The notes under the pieces: model-generated
The model's input: only the letters and a program-made list of their open reading frames with translations
What the model was told of the DNA's origin: nothing
Database searches by the model: none
Assembly: GCA_027923505.1 (NCBI GenBank)
Contig: BROI01000014.1
Location: forward strand, 1-64,000
Direction: 5' to 3'
DNA: 64,000 bases
From: Mayamaea pseudoterrestris
Taxonomy: Eukaryota; Bacillariophyta; Bacillariophyceae; Sellaphorales; Sellaphoraceae
Shown: piece by piece, positions 21,367 to 31,305 of the stretch
Position numbering within the stretch: position 1 is the first letter of the stretch
Layout of the letters: each line of letters starts with the position of its first letter
Translations under genes and position numbers: made by a program

Positions 21367-22725
21367 TTATCTCCTCTTATGCAGCGGCAGTGGATATGGG
21401 TCTTTAAAATACGGATTATGTCCCATCCACTCCAAGAAAGGTCGGTCATATCGATCAAACTGGTGAATGACCCGTGACCTAGTTCCATCGCTCTCCAGAA
21501 AGAAACCGTCTTGGTCGCAAACATTTAAATGACCGCACCACTTGTCACCACGTGCGCCACGAAAAGGCTGTGCCAGCGCTTCGCCGCGCGTCAAGTTGCG
21601 CGTTTCGCTCATTTCCTTGACATGATGTTCCACACTCTGTGCGCCTAATACTCCGACAGTATTGACAATACTTTGACCCGTCAACATTGGTACAGCCGTG
21701 GCAAATGGCAGTTTACCCGAGTAGTACAAGTAGTTGTGAATGCTTTGGTCGTCCCCATTGATCGGAAACCAGCATTTTGGATCCATTATCCATGCTTGCA
21801 TTTCTTGGTACATTGCGTCAAGATACTGGATCACTGCCTCTCTTGTTCCCGTCGTTGTACCACTGCAAAGCATTGGCTTGTCGAACACAACGCCCTTGCA
21901 TGTTTCAATTGGCCACTTGGCAAGCCAGTGCATTGTCGTTTGCGTCTTGTACTCTTCATAGACTTGCAAACCTTTTACCGGCGGTGACCCTTCTCCAAAC
22001 GGATCGCGCTGAAAATACGAGTCCCTCACATCCATGATCAAGACTGGCCCCGTGCATGTGTCACAGTCACGCAGCCAATCACGCGCCAAGGGAAACCGAC
22101 TCCATCGCACCTTAATGTCGTGGTACGGATAGGCGCATGTCGTTCGTTCCCTCACATGTGGATTCGTAGCGTCTTCGCCCGTCCTGGCAGGAATCGAGTA
22201 GGTGCAATTAACGTATTGGAGCAACTTGGGAGTCACATTCCGATATTCAAAGTATGCGAGAATTTCCGGCGAAACGTCTGGGCTCACACCAAGGATAATG
22301 TGACCCTTGTAGCCAGTCTTGCGGAGCGTTCCGACGAATTGCTGATAAATTCTCAAGTCGTATCCGGTAGCCATTCCCATGACTGTTGCTGTTGATGAGT
22401 CGTTCACAGCGGCGGCGGCGGCGGCTGACGTTTCAACCTGTGTGGCGTTGATGGGAACAAAAGACTTTAATTGGTAGCTTTCTTCACGACTATACAGGTA
22501 TTTGTAGGGACTGTTGAAATAAAATGCCGCCAGGACTAGGGAGGCTGCCGCAACGATATTCATAGGGCGAAACATGCAGCACTTTATGCGGCAATTCTGT
22601 GACAGCCCGGACAACAACTGACAACTGCTGCTAATGCCGACAGACCATCCAGACGGAGTTCCTTTGCGTCCAGCTAAGAACCATAGCCCATCGCCTTCAT
22701 TGTCCAGTTCCTGTTTGTGAAGCAT
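21367..22725 (-). CDS. Predicted type II membrane glycosyltransferase
   Basis: 452 residues, membrane helix at about 55-71 and then a lumenal domain. LIMDVRDSYFQRDPF (229-243) resembles the DxD-type metal and sugar-nucleotide site of GT-A enzymes. GDDQSIHNYLYYSG further on resembles the acceptor-side loop of such enzymes. Several Cys and NxT/S sites fit a secretory-path protein. Similar hypothetical proteins recur in algae to my memory, but I cannot name a CAZy family. The ATG at 22725 puts a 54-residue cytosolic tail before the helix; Met51 or Met55 could serve instead. Confidence 0.5.
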   Translation of the reverse strand: MLHKQELDNEGDGLWFLAGRKGTPSGWSVGISSSCQLLSGLSQNCRIKCCMFRPMNIVAAASLVLAAFYFNSPYKYLYSREESYQLKSFVPINATQVETSAAAAAAVNDSSTATVMGMATGYDLRIYQQFVGTLRKTGYKGHIILGVSPDVSPEILAYFEYRNVTPKLLQYVNCTYSIPARTGEDATNPHVRERTTCAYPYHDIKVRWSRFPLARDWLRDCDTCTGPVLIMDVRDSYFQRDPFGEGSPPVKGLQVYEEYKTQTTMHWLAKWPIETCKGVVFDKPMLCSGTTTGTREAVIQYLDAMYQEMQAWIMDPKCWFPINGDDQSIHNYLYYSGKLPFATAVPMLTGQSIVNTVGVLGAQSVEHHVKEMSETRNLTRGEALAQPFRGARGDKWCGHLNVCDQDGFFLESDGTRSRVIHQFDRYDRPFLEWMGHNPYFKDPYPLPLHKRR

Positions 22726-23178
22726 TACCTCGATACCACAACGTCTTCATTTGTTTGGCGCATGACTCTGAGCATCTCATGCAACTTCATTGAAGAAAAA
22801 ACGTGGTCAGTATCGGTATGACACTCACCCACTCATCGGTCCGACACGTCTCGTCACTCCCTTAATCCGTCTTGGTCTTCCAGTACAATTGCTTTATGGA
22901 ATGCAATAAAACGCAAAGAATATTTTGATTGTATGTGATGTATTCACAATAGAAAATACAAATCGCCTAGAAATGTACAATTGCTTTACGACGGCATTAA
23001 AACGCAAAGGATGTCTTGACATTATTTGATGTGTTCACAATAGCCGGGCGGTTGCTAGCAGCATATCTCCGTGAGTCAAGTAGATATAAAATTAGTTTAA
23101 GCAGATTCACTCTGTTGGAATAGAGTCGTTCTCTACATTCAATGTATATTGTCAACTGAAAGCGAAAGCCCACTCGTA
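22726..23178. other. Intergenic region with imperfect repeat
   Basis: Carries the imperfect 92-bp-period repeat at 22885-23043 and no gene that I can support. Left part is promoter side of the glycosyltransferase. Confidence 0.5.
22885..23043. repeat. Imperfect two-copy repeat, period 92 bp
   Basis: 22885-22952 and 22977-23043 share ACAATTGCTTTA, then TAAAACGCAAAG, then TCACAATAG in the same order with scattered differences. Old non-coding duplication of unknown role. Confidence 0.75.
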
Positions 23179-24519
23179 TCAAGTGGTGGCCTTGTTGCTC
23201 ACGTCTTTGTAGCTTCCTTTGAGTATCTTTAGCAAGATGCCAAACTCCGAGAGTTCCAAGCGTAATTGTGAAGTGGGTGTCTTGTGCTGCGTACTTATCA
23301 GTCCGTTGTAAACCTTTTCCACATCTTCAATTGACAGAGCATTGGCATCGTCAGCAAACGCAAAGGCCACTGCTCGCTGGGCATTGTGTAATGATAGTGA
23401 ATGCTGGCGCTCTTCGTCGAACGCATAAAAGAATCGTTGCAGATAGTAATCAGAGGATAATGATGACGACGACAAAGCATTCTCCGGCAGCTCTGTCGTC
23501 GAACAATCATCCACCCAGTCAAGCTGGTCGTTGCACAAGTGCCAGGACGCATTTGTAACGTGAAGAAGGTACATGGCATGCGCAAATACTGGAACGAATG
23601 CATTCTGAAAGCCCGTTGCAACGTAGCACATCCCCAAAATGATTCCAAGCAGCGTTTGCGTCGTAAAGGCAAGCCTTTGCTCTTTTACGCGGCTGGCAGT
23701 CAACGTTGCGCTTGCCGAAGTTGGAAGCGACTGCGATGACAACCCAAAAATGATGCCTTGTACAAGCACTGCCAATGGCAATGGCATGACGAGGCTGCAG
23801 TGAAGCAGAAGCAAGTGTCGAAACACCAAGTGCTCTGACACTGCAGCAACTATCGACACGACCAATGTTATTCCCAGTACTTGGCTCGTTGACGAGGACT
23901 TAAAAAGGGGTGACGCAACAAATAGCTGCGAATCTCGCTGCTCTTCTTTGCTGCGCGACCGTCGTCGTCCAAACATTGTCGCCGCCGCGTGTGTCATTGA
24001 TGACTGTCGATGCGACGCGTCCCGTCGATTAGAAGCCTTGTCCAAATACGTGTCCATGGCAATCATGGGAATGGCTGTCAGGCAAGCCATCAGTAGCGTT
24101 ATATGAAAATGGCCAGTCGCGTGTAAAGTAGCTGGGATAGCTGTAAGTATAGCAAAGTCTCCCAAAACGAGTGTCATTGTCACTGCCAGAACAAGCACGG
24201 TACCTTGTGATTGCATCATGTTTCTAATTGGGTCATTGTCAGTACCGGGCGGAGAAAGTGGTGACGACGAAGAAGGTGACGTGGATGGCGGAGCAGCTAT
24301 AGTAGCAGTTGCCGCCTCTGCCAATGCAAACTGCTCCTCGTGAATGTGTCTATTGCGATAAAACAAGGGTTGATGACATTGAGTTGCAGTGATGCCTCCA
24401 GCTGGTCGAGGGGCGATAGGTGTTGAAAATCGCCAAGATGTCGTTGTCAAAGCCGTCGCCTGCTCCACAGTACTGGCAGCCACTAGCGACACCAGATAAA
24501 ATCTCTTCGTAATCCTCAT
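23179..24519 (-). CDS. CPBP/ABI-like multi-pass membrane protein, probably plastid or endomembrane
   Basis: 446 residues from the ATG at 24517-24519; a longer frame exists but lacks an upstream ATG. A signal peptide (about 1-23, ending ATALTTTSW) is followed by a Ser/Pro-rich stretch and then six or more hydrophobic segments. SEHLVFRHLL, VQGIIFGLSS and FAHAMYLLHVTNASWH occur in the order of the three CPBP (CAAX protease/bacteriocin-processing) motifs. The usual EExxxR is reduced to E-H-x-x-F-R, and the FxxxH histidine is not present, so activity is doubtful. The C-terminal tail is soluble and helical, with an EF-hand-like ALSIEDVEKVYNGL piece. The family call is tentative. Confidence 0.45.
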   Translation of the reverse strand: MRITKRFYLVSLVAASTVEQATALTTTSWRFSTPIAPRPAGGITATQCHQPLFYRNRHIHEEQFALAEAATATIAAPPSTSPSSSSPLSPPGTDNDPIRNMMQSQGTVLVLAVTMTLVLGDFAILTAIPATLHATGHFHITLLMACLTAIPMIAMDTYLDKASNRRDASHRQSSMTHAAATMFGRRRSRSKEEQRDSQLFVASPLFKSSSTSQVLGITLVVSIVAAVSEHLVFRHLLLLHCSLVMPLPLAVLVQGIIFGLSSQSLPTSASATLTASRVKEQRLAFTTQTLLGIILGMCYVATGFQNAFVPVFAHAMYLLHVTNASWHLCNDQLDWVDDCSTTELPENALSSSSLSSDYYLQRFFYAFDEERQHSLSLHNAQRAVAFAFADDANALSIEDVEKVYNGLISTQHKTPTSQLRLELSEFGILLKILKGSYKDVSNKATT

Positions 24520-24816
24520 GATGATTATCGATATGACACTCGTTAGCGCTAGACACTCGGAGGGACTATCCGTTGATGTCCTGCTGGAAGGAGGACGAAA
24601 AAGCAAGTGTCAAGCGCAACTCGGTCACCTGTCACGCCGGAACATCGAAGATCTCGTGACTTGACACTCATGACTCGATCGTTGACACTTGCGTGACATC
24701 AATCTCGCGATCCAAAACTCAATTGTGACGTCATCGCCATGCTCGCCATCCACTCGACGACCATGACGAGACAGCCGCTGCACGGCTGCTGCTCCCGGTA
24801 CATTTGAAAAACATTC
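24520..24816. other. Divergent intergenic region
   Basis: Upstream of both the CPBP-like gene and the PLP enzyme gene. It contains three close TGACACT-type strings (24611-24696), possibly promoter elements. Nothing else seen. Confidence 0.4.
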
Positions 24817-26922
24817 ATGTTTAAGATGATGAGATATACATCAATTTCTTGTTGTAATCGCTTGTCTTCCATCTCGTCAAAAAGGATCAGTACTAGTAAT
24901 GGTCTGATTGCTTGGTCGACGCAGACAACTACTCCTTGCACTCTTTCTTCAACAAGCAACCATCGGATCCTTATCAGAACAAACACTTCAACATCATCTA
25001 TTCCAACAACATCATGCTCGCAACCTCTTGGAACTCCTCTGCCATACGACGAACACGCCTGCAGCGTCTCTCTTCCAACTTGGGCCTCGGTGGTTGGCTA
25101 CGAGGAGGGAGATCCCAGCGTGACTATGGAAATGAAGTGCGGCTATCCTCGCTTTGTCTACCATCCGTATGTCTTGCAGCTCATGAAGGAAACGTTGAAA
25201 ACGCATGGAAATGAGAATGAAGATTGCTTGGTGCTGCCGTCGGAGCAAGCGGCTCATCGGTGTCTTGGCTTTCTCGCCAAGGCTTTGCATGGAACGAGCG
25301 TTTCCAGCAGCATTGACAATGCACTGCCGCATCAAAAAGCAAACGCAAACACTACATCAAAGCAACAGCAGCACTCGAACATTCGCGTCGTTCCAGTATC
25401 GACGCAAGTATATGCCGTCTTGTTTCCGGCCGAAACAGTCGCTGGCGTGGAAGCCAAGGCGTACTGGCAGCATACGGGCGAAGTGGTGAGCTCCAGGCGC
25501 GCCGAGCAAGCCTTGCAGGAACTCGGCTTAGACGTGGAGCAGCAAGTTACGTCTCCGTATACGGTCTATCATGCGTCAGCGATTGATGCGAGTCGGAATA
25601 GTGCAGCGAATGCAAATGCAAGTAATGACACTACATCGAGGCCGATGGAACCACACAACGCACTACGAACGAGGATTGCTGAATGGGCCATGGTGCCTTC
25701 ACATGAAAACGTATTCTTGACGCCATCAGGCATGTCGGCCATTTATCATGCCTTGCGTGCTTCCCGGCGCTATCAGTTGAGTTTGAGCGACAATCATGAC
25801 GTTGATGCTGGCCATCTCAGAAGAACCAACAGCAGCAGCAACAAGGGCGGCACAGCCATTGTATATGGATTCCCCTATCTGGATACGCTTAAAATGTGCT
25901 CGCGATCCGAACTCGTACCAGGTGGAGTGGAATTCTTTGGACGAGGCAACAAACAAGACTTGCACAACTTGGAAGCCATGCTTCGAAAGCGGGGATTGAA
26001 TCGCAACTATTGCGCACTCCTGTCCGAAGTTCCAAGCAATCCACTGCTGCAGTGTCCCGACTTGTACAAATTGCGAGAGCTGGCAGATGAGTTTAACTTC
26101 ATGTTGATATTGGACGATACGATTGCCAATTTCTTGAACGTTGATCTGATTACGACGGGCCTTGCCGATGCGGTCTGCACGTCACTCACCAAGCTGGCGT
26201 CGGGTCGCGGCGATGCAATGGCAGGAAGCATCGTTGCCAACCCAAATACAAGCAAAGGAAGGTGGCTGCAGCAAGATTTGCAGCAGCATCACAACCATAT
26301 GGACTTGTTTCAAGCGGATGCAGCTGCGATTCTTTTCAATTCGATTGACTTTCGTGAGCGCAACGCGACAATCAACGCCAACGCCGAAGGTTTGGCCGAC
26401 TGGTTGAATGAACATGAGGATGTCAAGACCGTCTACTATCCCAAGCACGTATCGTCGTCCGGGCTGTACAAAGATTTGCAAACCGCTAATGGTGGCTTTG
26501 GCGGTTTGTTCAGCATGATTTTGCACTCCCACATGTGTCAACGAACATTTTACGATGCGCTGGATGTTGCCAAGGGACCAAGCCTTGGAACAGACTTTAC
26601 TCTGGTATGTCCGTACACGTTGCTGGCACACTACCACGAATTGGACTTTGCCATGAGCTACGACGTTGCGCCAAACTTGGTTCGTGTGGCTGTTGGACTT
26701 GAGCCGCTAGACGACATGAAGCAAAAGTTTGCGTCGGCTCTCCGACAAAGCAAGCTGCATCCAAAAGTCTGCATGGAGAGCTTGGAACAACGACGTGCAT
26801 ACTCGACAACGACATGTCACGCAAAGCGATGTGACGTTGTTGCACGAACAAGTAGTGGAAACGTCGGTGCTCGGCAACGATGTCATGCAGCGCCACGAAC
26901 CACGTCTTTCTTTGTGCGGTAG
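24817..26922 (+). CDS. Cystathionine gamma-synthase-like PLP enzyme (fungal STR2 type)
   Basis: 701 residues, Cys/Met-metabolism PLP family. After about 70 Ser/Thr-rich residues, a possible mitochondrial or plastid transit region, comes LGTPLPYDEHACSVSLPTW and VVGYEEGDP with GYPRF. This is the signature of fungal-type (STR2/MET7) cystathionine gamma-synthases rather than the short bacterial form. GMSAIYHALRAS lines the cofactor site, and SLTKLASGRGDAMAG puts the PLP lysine at about residue 459. The reaction would join O-acetyl- or O-phosphohomoserine with cysteine to give cystathionine for methionine synthesis. The last 60 residues are basic and Cys-rich and look like a lineage-specific tail. 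ATG at 24817; Met5 is an alternative. Confidence 0.72.
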   Translation: MFKMMRYTSISCCNRLSSISSKRISTSNGLIAWSTQTTTPCTLSSTSNHRILIRTNTSTSSIPTTSCSQPLGTPLPYDEHACSVSLPTWASVVGYEEGDPSVTMEMKCGYPRFVYHPYVLQLMKETLKTHGNENEDCLVLPSEQAAHRCLGFLAKALHGTSVSSSIDNALPHQKANANTTSKQQQHSNIRVVPVSTQVYAVLFPAETVAGVEAKAYWQHTGEVVSSRRAEQALQELGLDVEQQVTSPYTVYHASAIDASRNSAANANASNDTTSRPMEPHNALRTRIAEWAMVPSHENVFLTPSGMSAIYHALRASRRYQLSLSDNHDVDAGHLRRTNSSSNKGGTAIVYGFPYLDTLKMCSRSELVPGGVEFFGRGNKQDLHNLEAMLRKRGLNRNYCALLSEVPSNPLLQCPDLYKLRELADEFNFMLILDDTIANFLNVDLITTGLADAVCTSLTKLASGRGDAMAGSIVANPNTSKGRWLQQDLQQHHNHMDLFQADAAAILFNSIDFRERNATINANAEGLADWLNEHEDVKTVYYPKHVSSSGLYKDLQTANGGFGGLFSMILHSHMCQRTFYDALDVAKGPSLGTDFTLVCPYTLLAHYHELDFAMSYDVAPNLVRVAVGLEPLDDMKQKFASALRQSKLHPKVCMESLEQRRAYSTTTCHAKRCDVVARTSSGNVGARQRCHAAPRTTSFFVR

Positions 26923-27201
26923 CTCTAAAGCCTATTCGTAAGGCTACGAATTAGTATGATACTAGAATAATTTTGAGCTACAAAATATTAGTATTACAAA
27001 CAATGTAGTAACGTGATGCATGGTGCATGAACACGAAATGATCGCTCATATTCGCACTCCACCGATTGTCAATTAAAAGCACTCAACTCTTCTCTCATCT
27101 TTTTATCAGTTCTCCTTTCATATAACAATGCAGATTCTTTCTCAAATTCAATCTCCATCTTTTCAAACAACTCAGTTAACGGCCAGCTCGTCGTTGGACT
27201 T

Positions 27202-27792
27202 TTACAAGGAACTTTCTTCGTCATCGCTTGCCATCCAGGCACTATACACGGCGCCCGCCAACAACAAGACAAACGTCGTTACCGCATAACCAGTCAAGAG
27301 CCGCGTCACCCATTGTACAACGACGGGAGCCAAGGCCAAGCGCTGCTGCTGCTGCTGCTGCTGCTGCTTGCGACGAGACATGCGTTCCTGGTAAATTTCC
27401 TCGTCCGAGTCTCCCGTCTGGTAGCCGCTATCGTCGTCGTCTTTGTAGCTGCACAATTCTTGGTTCACCTGTTGCACCACCGACGCCAGTGGCTGGCGTA
27501 ACGTCGTGGTTGGCGCTGATAACGTGGAAGGCACGACTGGCTGCTGCTTACAAACGGAGCGACTCTTTTGAGCATCCGCCGGCTGGTTCGCAAACTGCGT
27601 CTTGCTGACTCCAGCAGTCGTCGCTGCACGTTTCATGCGCGCATTCTGCTCCATAAAAACCTTGGCGCGAGAAAAGCCGTCCCGGTGCATTTTGATCTTG
27701 GCGGCCGTCGACATAGTGTTTGTGTCGTCGTCACGCTGCTGCTGCTGCTGCTGCTGTGCGTGGCGCTGCGCCAGAGTCTTTGCTGGTGCCAT
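27202..27792 (-). CDS. PolyQ, C-terminally membrane-anchored protein, unknown
   Basis: 196 residues. PolyQ runs at about 13-19 and 141-148 come from CAG tracts. The centre is basic and then acidic (DDDDSGYQTGDSDEE). A single hydrophobic helix at about 165-185 lies 10 residues from the C-terminus, the layout of a tail-anchored protein facing the cytosol. No family recognised; SNARE or Bcl-type features are not evident. Confidence 0.5.
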   Translation of the reverse strand: MAPAKTLAQRHAQQQQQQQRDDDTNTMSTAAKIKMHRDGFSRAKVFMEQNARMKRAATTAGVSKTQFANQPADAQKSRSVCKQQPVVPSTLSAPTTTLRQPLASVVQQVNQELCSYKDDDDSGYQTGDSDEEIYQERMSRRKQQQQQQQQRLALAPVVVQWVTRLLTGYAVTTFVLLLAGAVYSAWMASDDEESSL

Positions 27793-28280
27793 TGTTCAGA
27801 ACTATCTTGTAGTAAAATAGATGCTAATGTTATACTCAGAACAAGTGCAAGTCAATGAACGTGAGATTTACGACTGCTTCGCTCGTGGCGGCAGTCGAAT
27901 TGGGGTGTTGGATGAACCTTCGCCAACAGAACATCGCCGGTAGCAGTGCGACCTCACAGGCAATAGTAAGAAAAATATAAGTGAAAATGAAAACTTCGTC
28001 ATTAGGCAATAGTATAAAACAACTCACTGATTATTGTAGTGAAAACTATTCATCAGGTACAACGGTTGCCAGTGAGACAAGACAGAGAGATACCGGTACG
28101 ACTCGTGGGTCACGGATGAGCAAGATTGGCCGGCGAAATGACCACAACTTCACATCTTGCTTGCTTTGATTTTGTCGACAGGCTCAAACAATCAATCCAC
28201 ATAAAGGAGGTTGGACGCCCTGCCAAAGTGAACAAGTCATTGTCGCATCTGAAACTTCAGATCCCGCTCAATCAGCCACC
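27793..28280. other. Divergent intergenic region with TACCGGTA
   Basis: TACCGGTA at 28091-28098. It should hold the promoters of the leftward polyQ gene and the rightward secreted-protein gene. No other gene supported. Confidence 0.5.
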
Positions 28281-29024
28281 ATGAATACTCGCTTCGCAAC
28301 AAGATCCTTCCGATGCATCCTCCAACCACCATCTTGCACCCTGACACTGGCAGCCGTTTTCACCACCATGCTCCTCTGCCTCTTGCCGACAAGATCAGCC
28401 GCAACCATGTCGGCCAACGACTTTCAACTGACTGGCTGGTGGTCCGATATGCTGGTGAACGAACGAGCCGGTCTCTTTGATCCAACACTCCTCTGCAAGG
28501 GTCAGTTTCAGCCCATTCAGGACGGTCCACTCTTGGACGGCACGGGCGCCACCTGCTACATGAATCCCATTGCCGCCTCGTTTCGAAGTCCCACAATACT
28601 GTGGTTTCACGACGGCAATGGCCTCGACAAGCAAGCGCCGGGCTTTACCATGTACGCCGTTGCTTTCAAAGTACAAAACTTTACGGAATACTGGCCGACA
28701 GACTGCAACGACAATGGCGTCTGCTCCGACTGCTCCAACTTTGATCCCATTCGCAAGGGATACGGCACTGCCAATGACGAAACTTGTGACATACTAGAGT
28801 CGGACAAGTTGTGCGCGCATACGAGCTACTACGATGGTGTGTGGAACGTTTCCGACTGCGCCTTGGTGGCACAAGTCGCCGACGATTCGGGTGCCATGAT
28901 GGCGAGCTGGAAGCAAGTGGGGGGTTTTGATGAAAGTAAAGCTGCTGGTGGTAGTAAATGGAATGCATGGGTGCTGCTGGTGGCGAGTCTCGTGGCGACG
29001 ATGGGAGCGGTAACGGCTTTTTAG
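28281..29024 (+). CDS. Secreted, probably GPI-anchored Cys-rich protein
   Basis: 247 residues with a Kozak-like CCACCATGA start. The N-terminus is basic then hydrophobic (about 18-40), with a likely cleavage after RSAA. The mature part has about ten cysteines, several NxT/S sites, and a cluster DCNDNGVCSDCSNFDP. The C-terminus is Gly/Ser-rich and then a hydrophobic run to the last residue (about 226-247) without a charged tail, typical of a GPI-attachment signal. No family recognised; a cell-surface or frustule-associated role is a guess. Confidence 0.55.
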   Translation: MNTRFATRSFRCILQPPSCTLTLAAVFTTMLLCLLPTRSAATMSANDFQLTGWWSDMLVNERAGLFDPTLLCKGQFQPIQDGPLLDGTGATCYMNPIAASFRSPTILWFHDGNGLDKQAPGFTMYAVAFKVQNFTEYWPTDCNDNGVCSDCSNFDPIRKGYGTANDETCDILESDKLCAHTSYYDGVWNVSDCALVAQVADDSGAMMASWKQVGGFDESKAAGGSKWNAWVLLVASLVATMGAVTAF

Positions 29025-29230
29025 GTCGAGAGTTTCGTCTATCTGTGCAGATATATGTTATTAGTGAAAACATTGTGATTTGAAAATGACTGTGAGTCTA
29101 TACTACAATACGCCGGGTCTAAATTATGCGTTTGGGCGTGTGTCCGCACGCGTATCGACCGCAAACGAAAGTACTTAAATGGAGATAAAATGTATGGAGT
29201 ACCATTCGCTCATAAAGACGAGAAAAAATC

Positions 29231-30811
29231 TTACCTTGCACTACTGCACGTGTCCGTCCTCGTCGCCAATCGCCTCGATCCGTATCGGTGCTTGTCGGAA
29301 ACGTGGCTCATGCGCGAGCCAAACTGAATGGCGCGCTTGACGGCAATGCTCGCCGCTGGCAGTCCCAACCGTTCCGCTACCAATCGTAGTATGCGTTTGT
29401 CACCTTGACCAGGTGGAAGACCATAGTCGCATACCAAATCAAGTGGAATCTCCTTCAAATAACACACCACGTGCGGATCCAAAAACGGAAACCTCGCTTC
29501 ATGCGCCGTGTCACTCAATACCCGATCGTCTCGACCAAGATTGCGTTCCCAGATGCGCTCCAAGTCCAAATCAAGTTCATTTCGCAATCTTGCGGCACCA
29601 CCTTGCATATACGCCTTGCGGTGCCGTCCATAGCCGCCCATTAACTCATCCGCGCCCAGGCCGCTTATAATCAAGCGGTTTGGACATGCACGTCCGGCGA
29701 ACCATAGTGCCGTGCCAATGTTCAAGTCCATGACGGAGCATGACTTTGGGTATGCGAGTTGCTGAATATGCGGCGTGTGTTGCTGTATTTCGGTCCAACT
29801 GACGCGACTCTCCAATAGATGAATAACATGACGCGGAAAACGCTGTTGCAAGTCATGGTAACTCGCCCGCGCCGCCAACGTGTCAGCCGCCACAATTGCC
29901 GTGTGCGATTCCACGTCGTCGTCGACAAAGCAAACGTTCACCAGCGTCAATGTTGATTGCTCGGGCGCCAAAACTTGCAGCACCATGGCGGCCAAGACGG
30001 CCGAGTCGAGTCCGCCGGAAAAGAGCACTGAAACTGCATTGTGACTGGAAACGCGGCGTCGCACGGCCTGCAGCAGTCGTTGCTCCAACTGCATCGACGC
30101 GTCCGTCATGCAAGTAAGCGGTTGACAATTGAATGGTGCGGGCAGTAATGGAAACGGAATGGACGGAACGATGTCGACGCTTGACGTTGATTGCGTATCC
30201 AGTTGGTACACATGCAGCTTGCCAGGCTCCACTTCCTTCCAAATGCGCGTCGCACCAGTGGAGACGGACGACAATTGCCAAGACGGTTCTCTGCTGCTGG
30301 CGTCACTATTTGCGAGTAGCAGGGACCTTCGGCCAAACGCGTCGCGCGCGTAGTAAATCGCACTTGGTGTGACGACGACTAGAGCATACGCGGCGTTCAC
30401 CAAGCGTGCGAATGTTTCGACAATCGCAGCCGCCATATCCGCGTCTTGATTTTCGTTTTGCTCCTGCATACATTGCCTTATCATGCCTGCCACCAGATTC
30501 GTATCCGATTCTTCCGACGCGTACGAGTCGGAAATGGTGTCAGAGTCGTCGTTGCCAATCGTCTGGTAAACTTCTCCGTTCCACGCCAAGTACACGTCTT
30601 GTTGGATGCAAACTGGCTGCTGGACCAATTCGCGGCGCATGTTTAACACCGAGGATTGCAGTGTAATCCTTTGCGTTATATTGCTCTTGGTCGCAGCAGT
30701 GAGCGTGACACGCTGGACGGAATCTGGTCCCCGGCGTTTTAGCCAGTCGGGAAATTCAATCTCTTCATTGTTTTCATTGTTGTCATGAATCAAGACATTG
30801 ATGCCACACAT
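29231..30811 (-). CDS. ASNSD1-like asparagine synthetase domain protein
   Basis: 526 residues. The ATG at 30809-30811 gives MCGINV, placing Cys2 as the N-terminal nucleophile of a class II glutamine amidotransferase; the frame extends upstream only through non-ATG codons. RRGPDS is in the amidotransferase domain. LFSGGLDSA (SGGLDS at 265-270) is the ATP-pyrophosphatase loop, and SGLGADELMGGYGRH is the matching downstream motif. The spacing and the short acidic insert after the first domain fit ASNSD1-type proteins rather than housekeeping asparagine synthetase, and their reaction is not settled. The stop codon overlaps AGGTAAGA, a consensus splice donor, so a short last exon further left cannot be excluded. 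Confidence 0.75.
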   Translation of the reverse strand: MCGINVLIHDNNENNEEIEFPDWLKRRGPDSVQRVTLTAATKSNITQRITLQSSVLNMRRELVQQPVCIQQDVYLAWNGEVYQTIGNDDSDTISDSYASEESDTNLVAGMIRQCMQEQNENQDADMAAAIVETFARLVNAAYALVVVTPSAIYYARDAFGRRSLLLANSDASSREPSWQLSSVSTGATRIWKEVEPGKLHVYQLDTQSTSSVDIVPSIPFPLLPAPFNCQPLTCMTDASMQLEQRLLQAVRRRVSSHNAVSVLFSGGLDSAVLAAMVLQVLAPEQSTLTLVNVCFVDDDVESHTAIVAADTLAARASYHDLQQRFPRHVIHLLESRVSWTEIQQHTPHIQQLAYPKSCSVMDLNIGTALWFAGRACPNRLIISGLGADELMGGYGRHRKAYMQGGAARLRNELDLDLERIWERNLGRDDRVLSDTAHEARFPFLDPHVVCYLKEIPLDLVCDYGLPPGQGDKRILRLVAERLGLPAASIAVKRAIQFGSRMSHVSDKHRYGSRRLATRTDTCSSAR

Positions 30812-31305
30812 GAATGGAAGGAGCGAAACGATAACACAAGGAGCTCCTTTCGTAGCAGCAATGAATGATACGGTCGCGGTGATGGTCGTCCTTTCGCTCA
30901 AATTATGCCGCAACAATACCTATTTACTGCGAGAATGGCACGATGCTGCATCAAGACAAAATCTCTCGTTGCTTTTGGTGCAAAAAAGACGTATACTGTA
31001 TGACTGCAGTCGCCATTGTCGAATTGCAGTGGAAGGTTCACAGTACGTAGCTTCGTGACCTTGCAAGTCGTTTCTGAGTTTAGCGAGATAGCTAACCATC
31101 GGGTGTCAGCGAAGCAGTCGTGTCAACGTCACCCAGATTTCTCGTTTCGACTCTTGCGCGACCATTGTCATCGAGTCGAGAGAACACCAAAGGAAAGCTT
31201 CCATCGTCTACTTGCTGCAATTGGATTCGTTTAGACTCATGACATGTGCAATCAAAAAATTACATCGGCAAAGAATACAACCATAATAGAAAAACGAGTT
31301 TGATT
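30812..31305. other. Divergent intergenic region
   Basis: Promoter side of both flanking genes. No repeat or RNA gene recognised. Confidence 0.5.

Noticed and set aside
27069-27272. 67-residue minus-strand frame
   Set aside because: Mostly 3' flank of the polyQ tail-anchored gene and a different frame of its end; no family.
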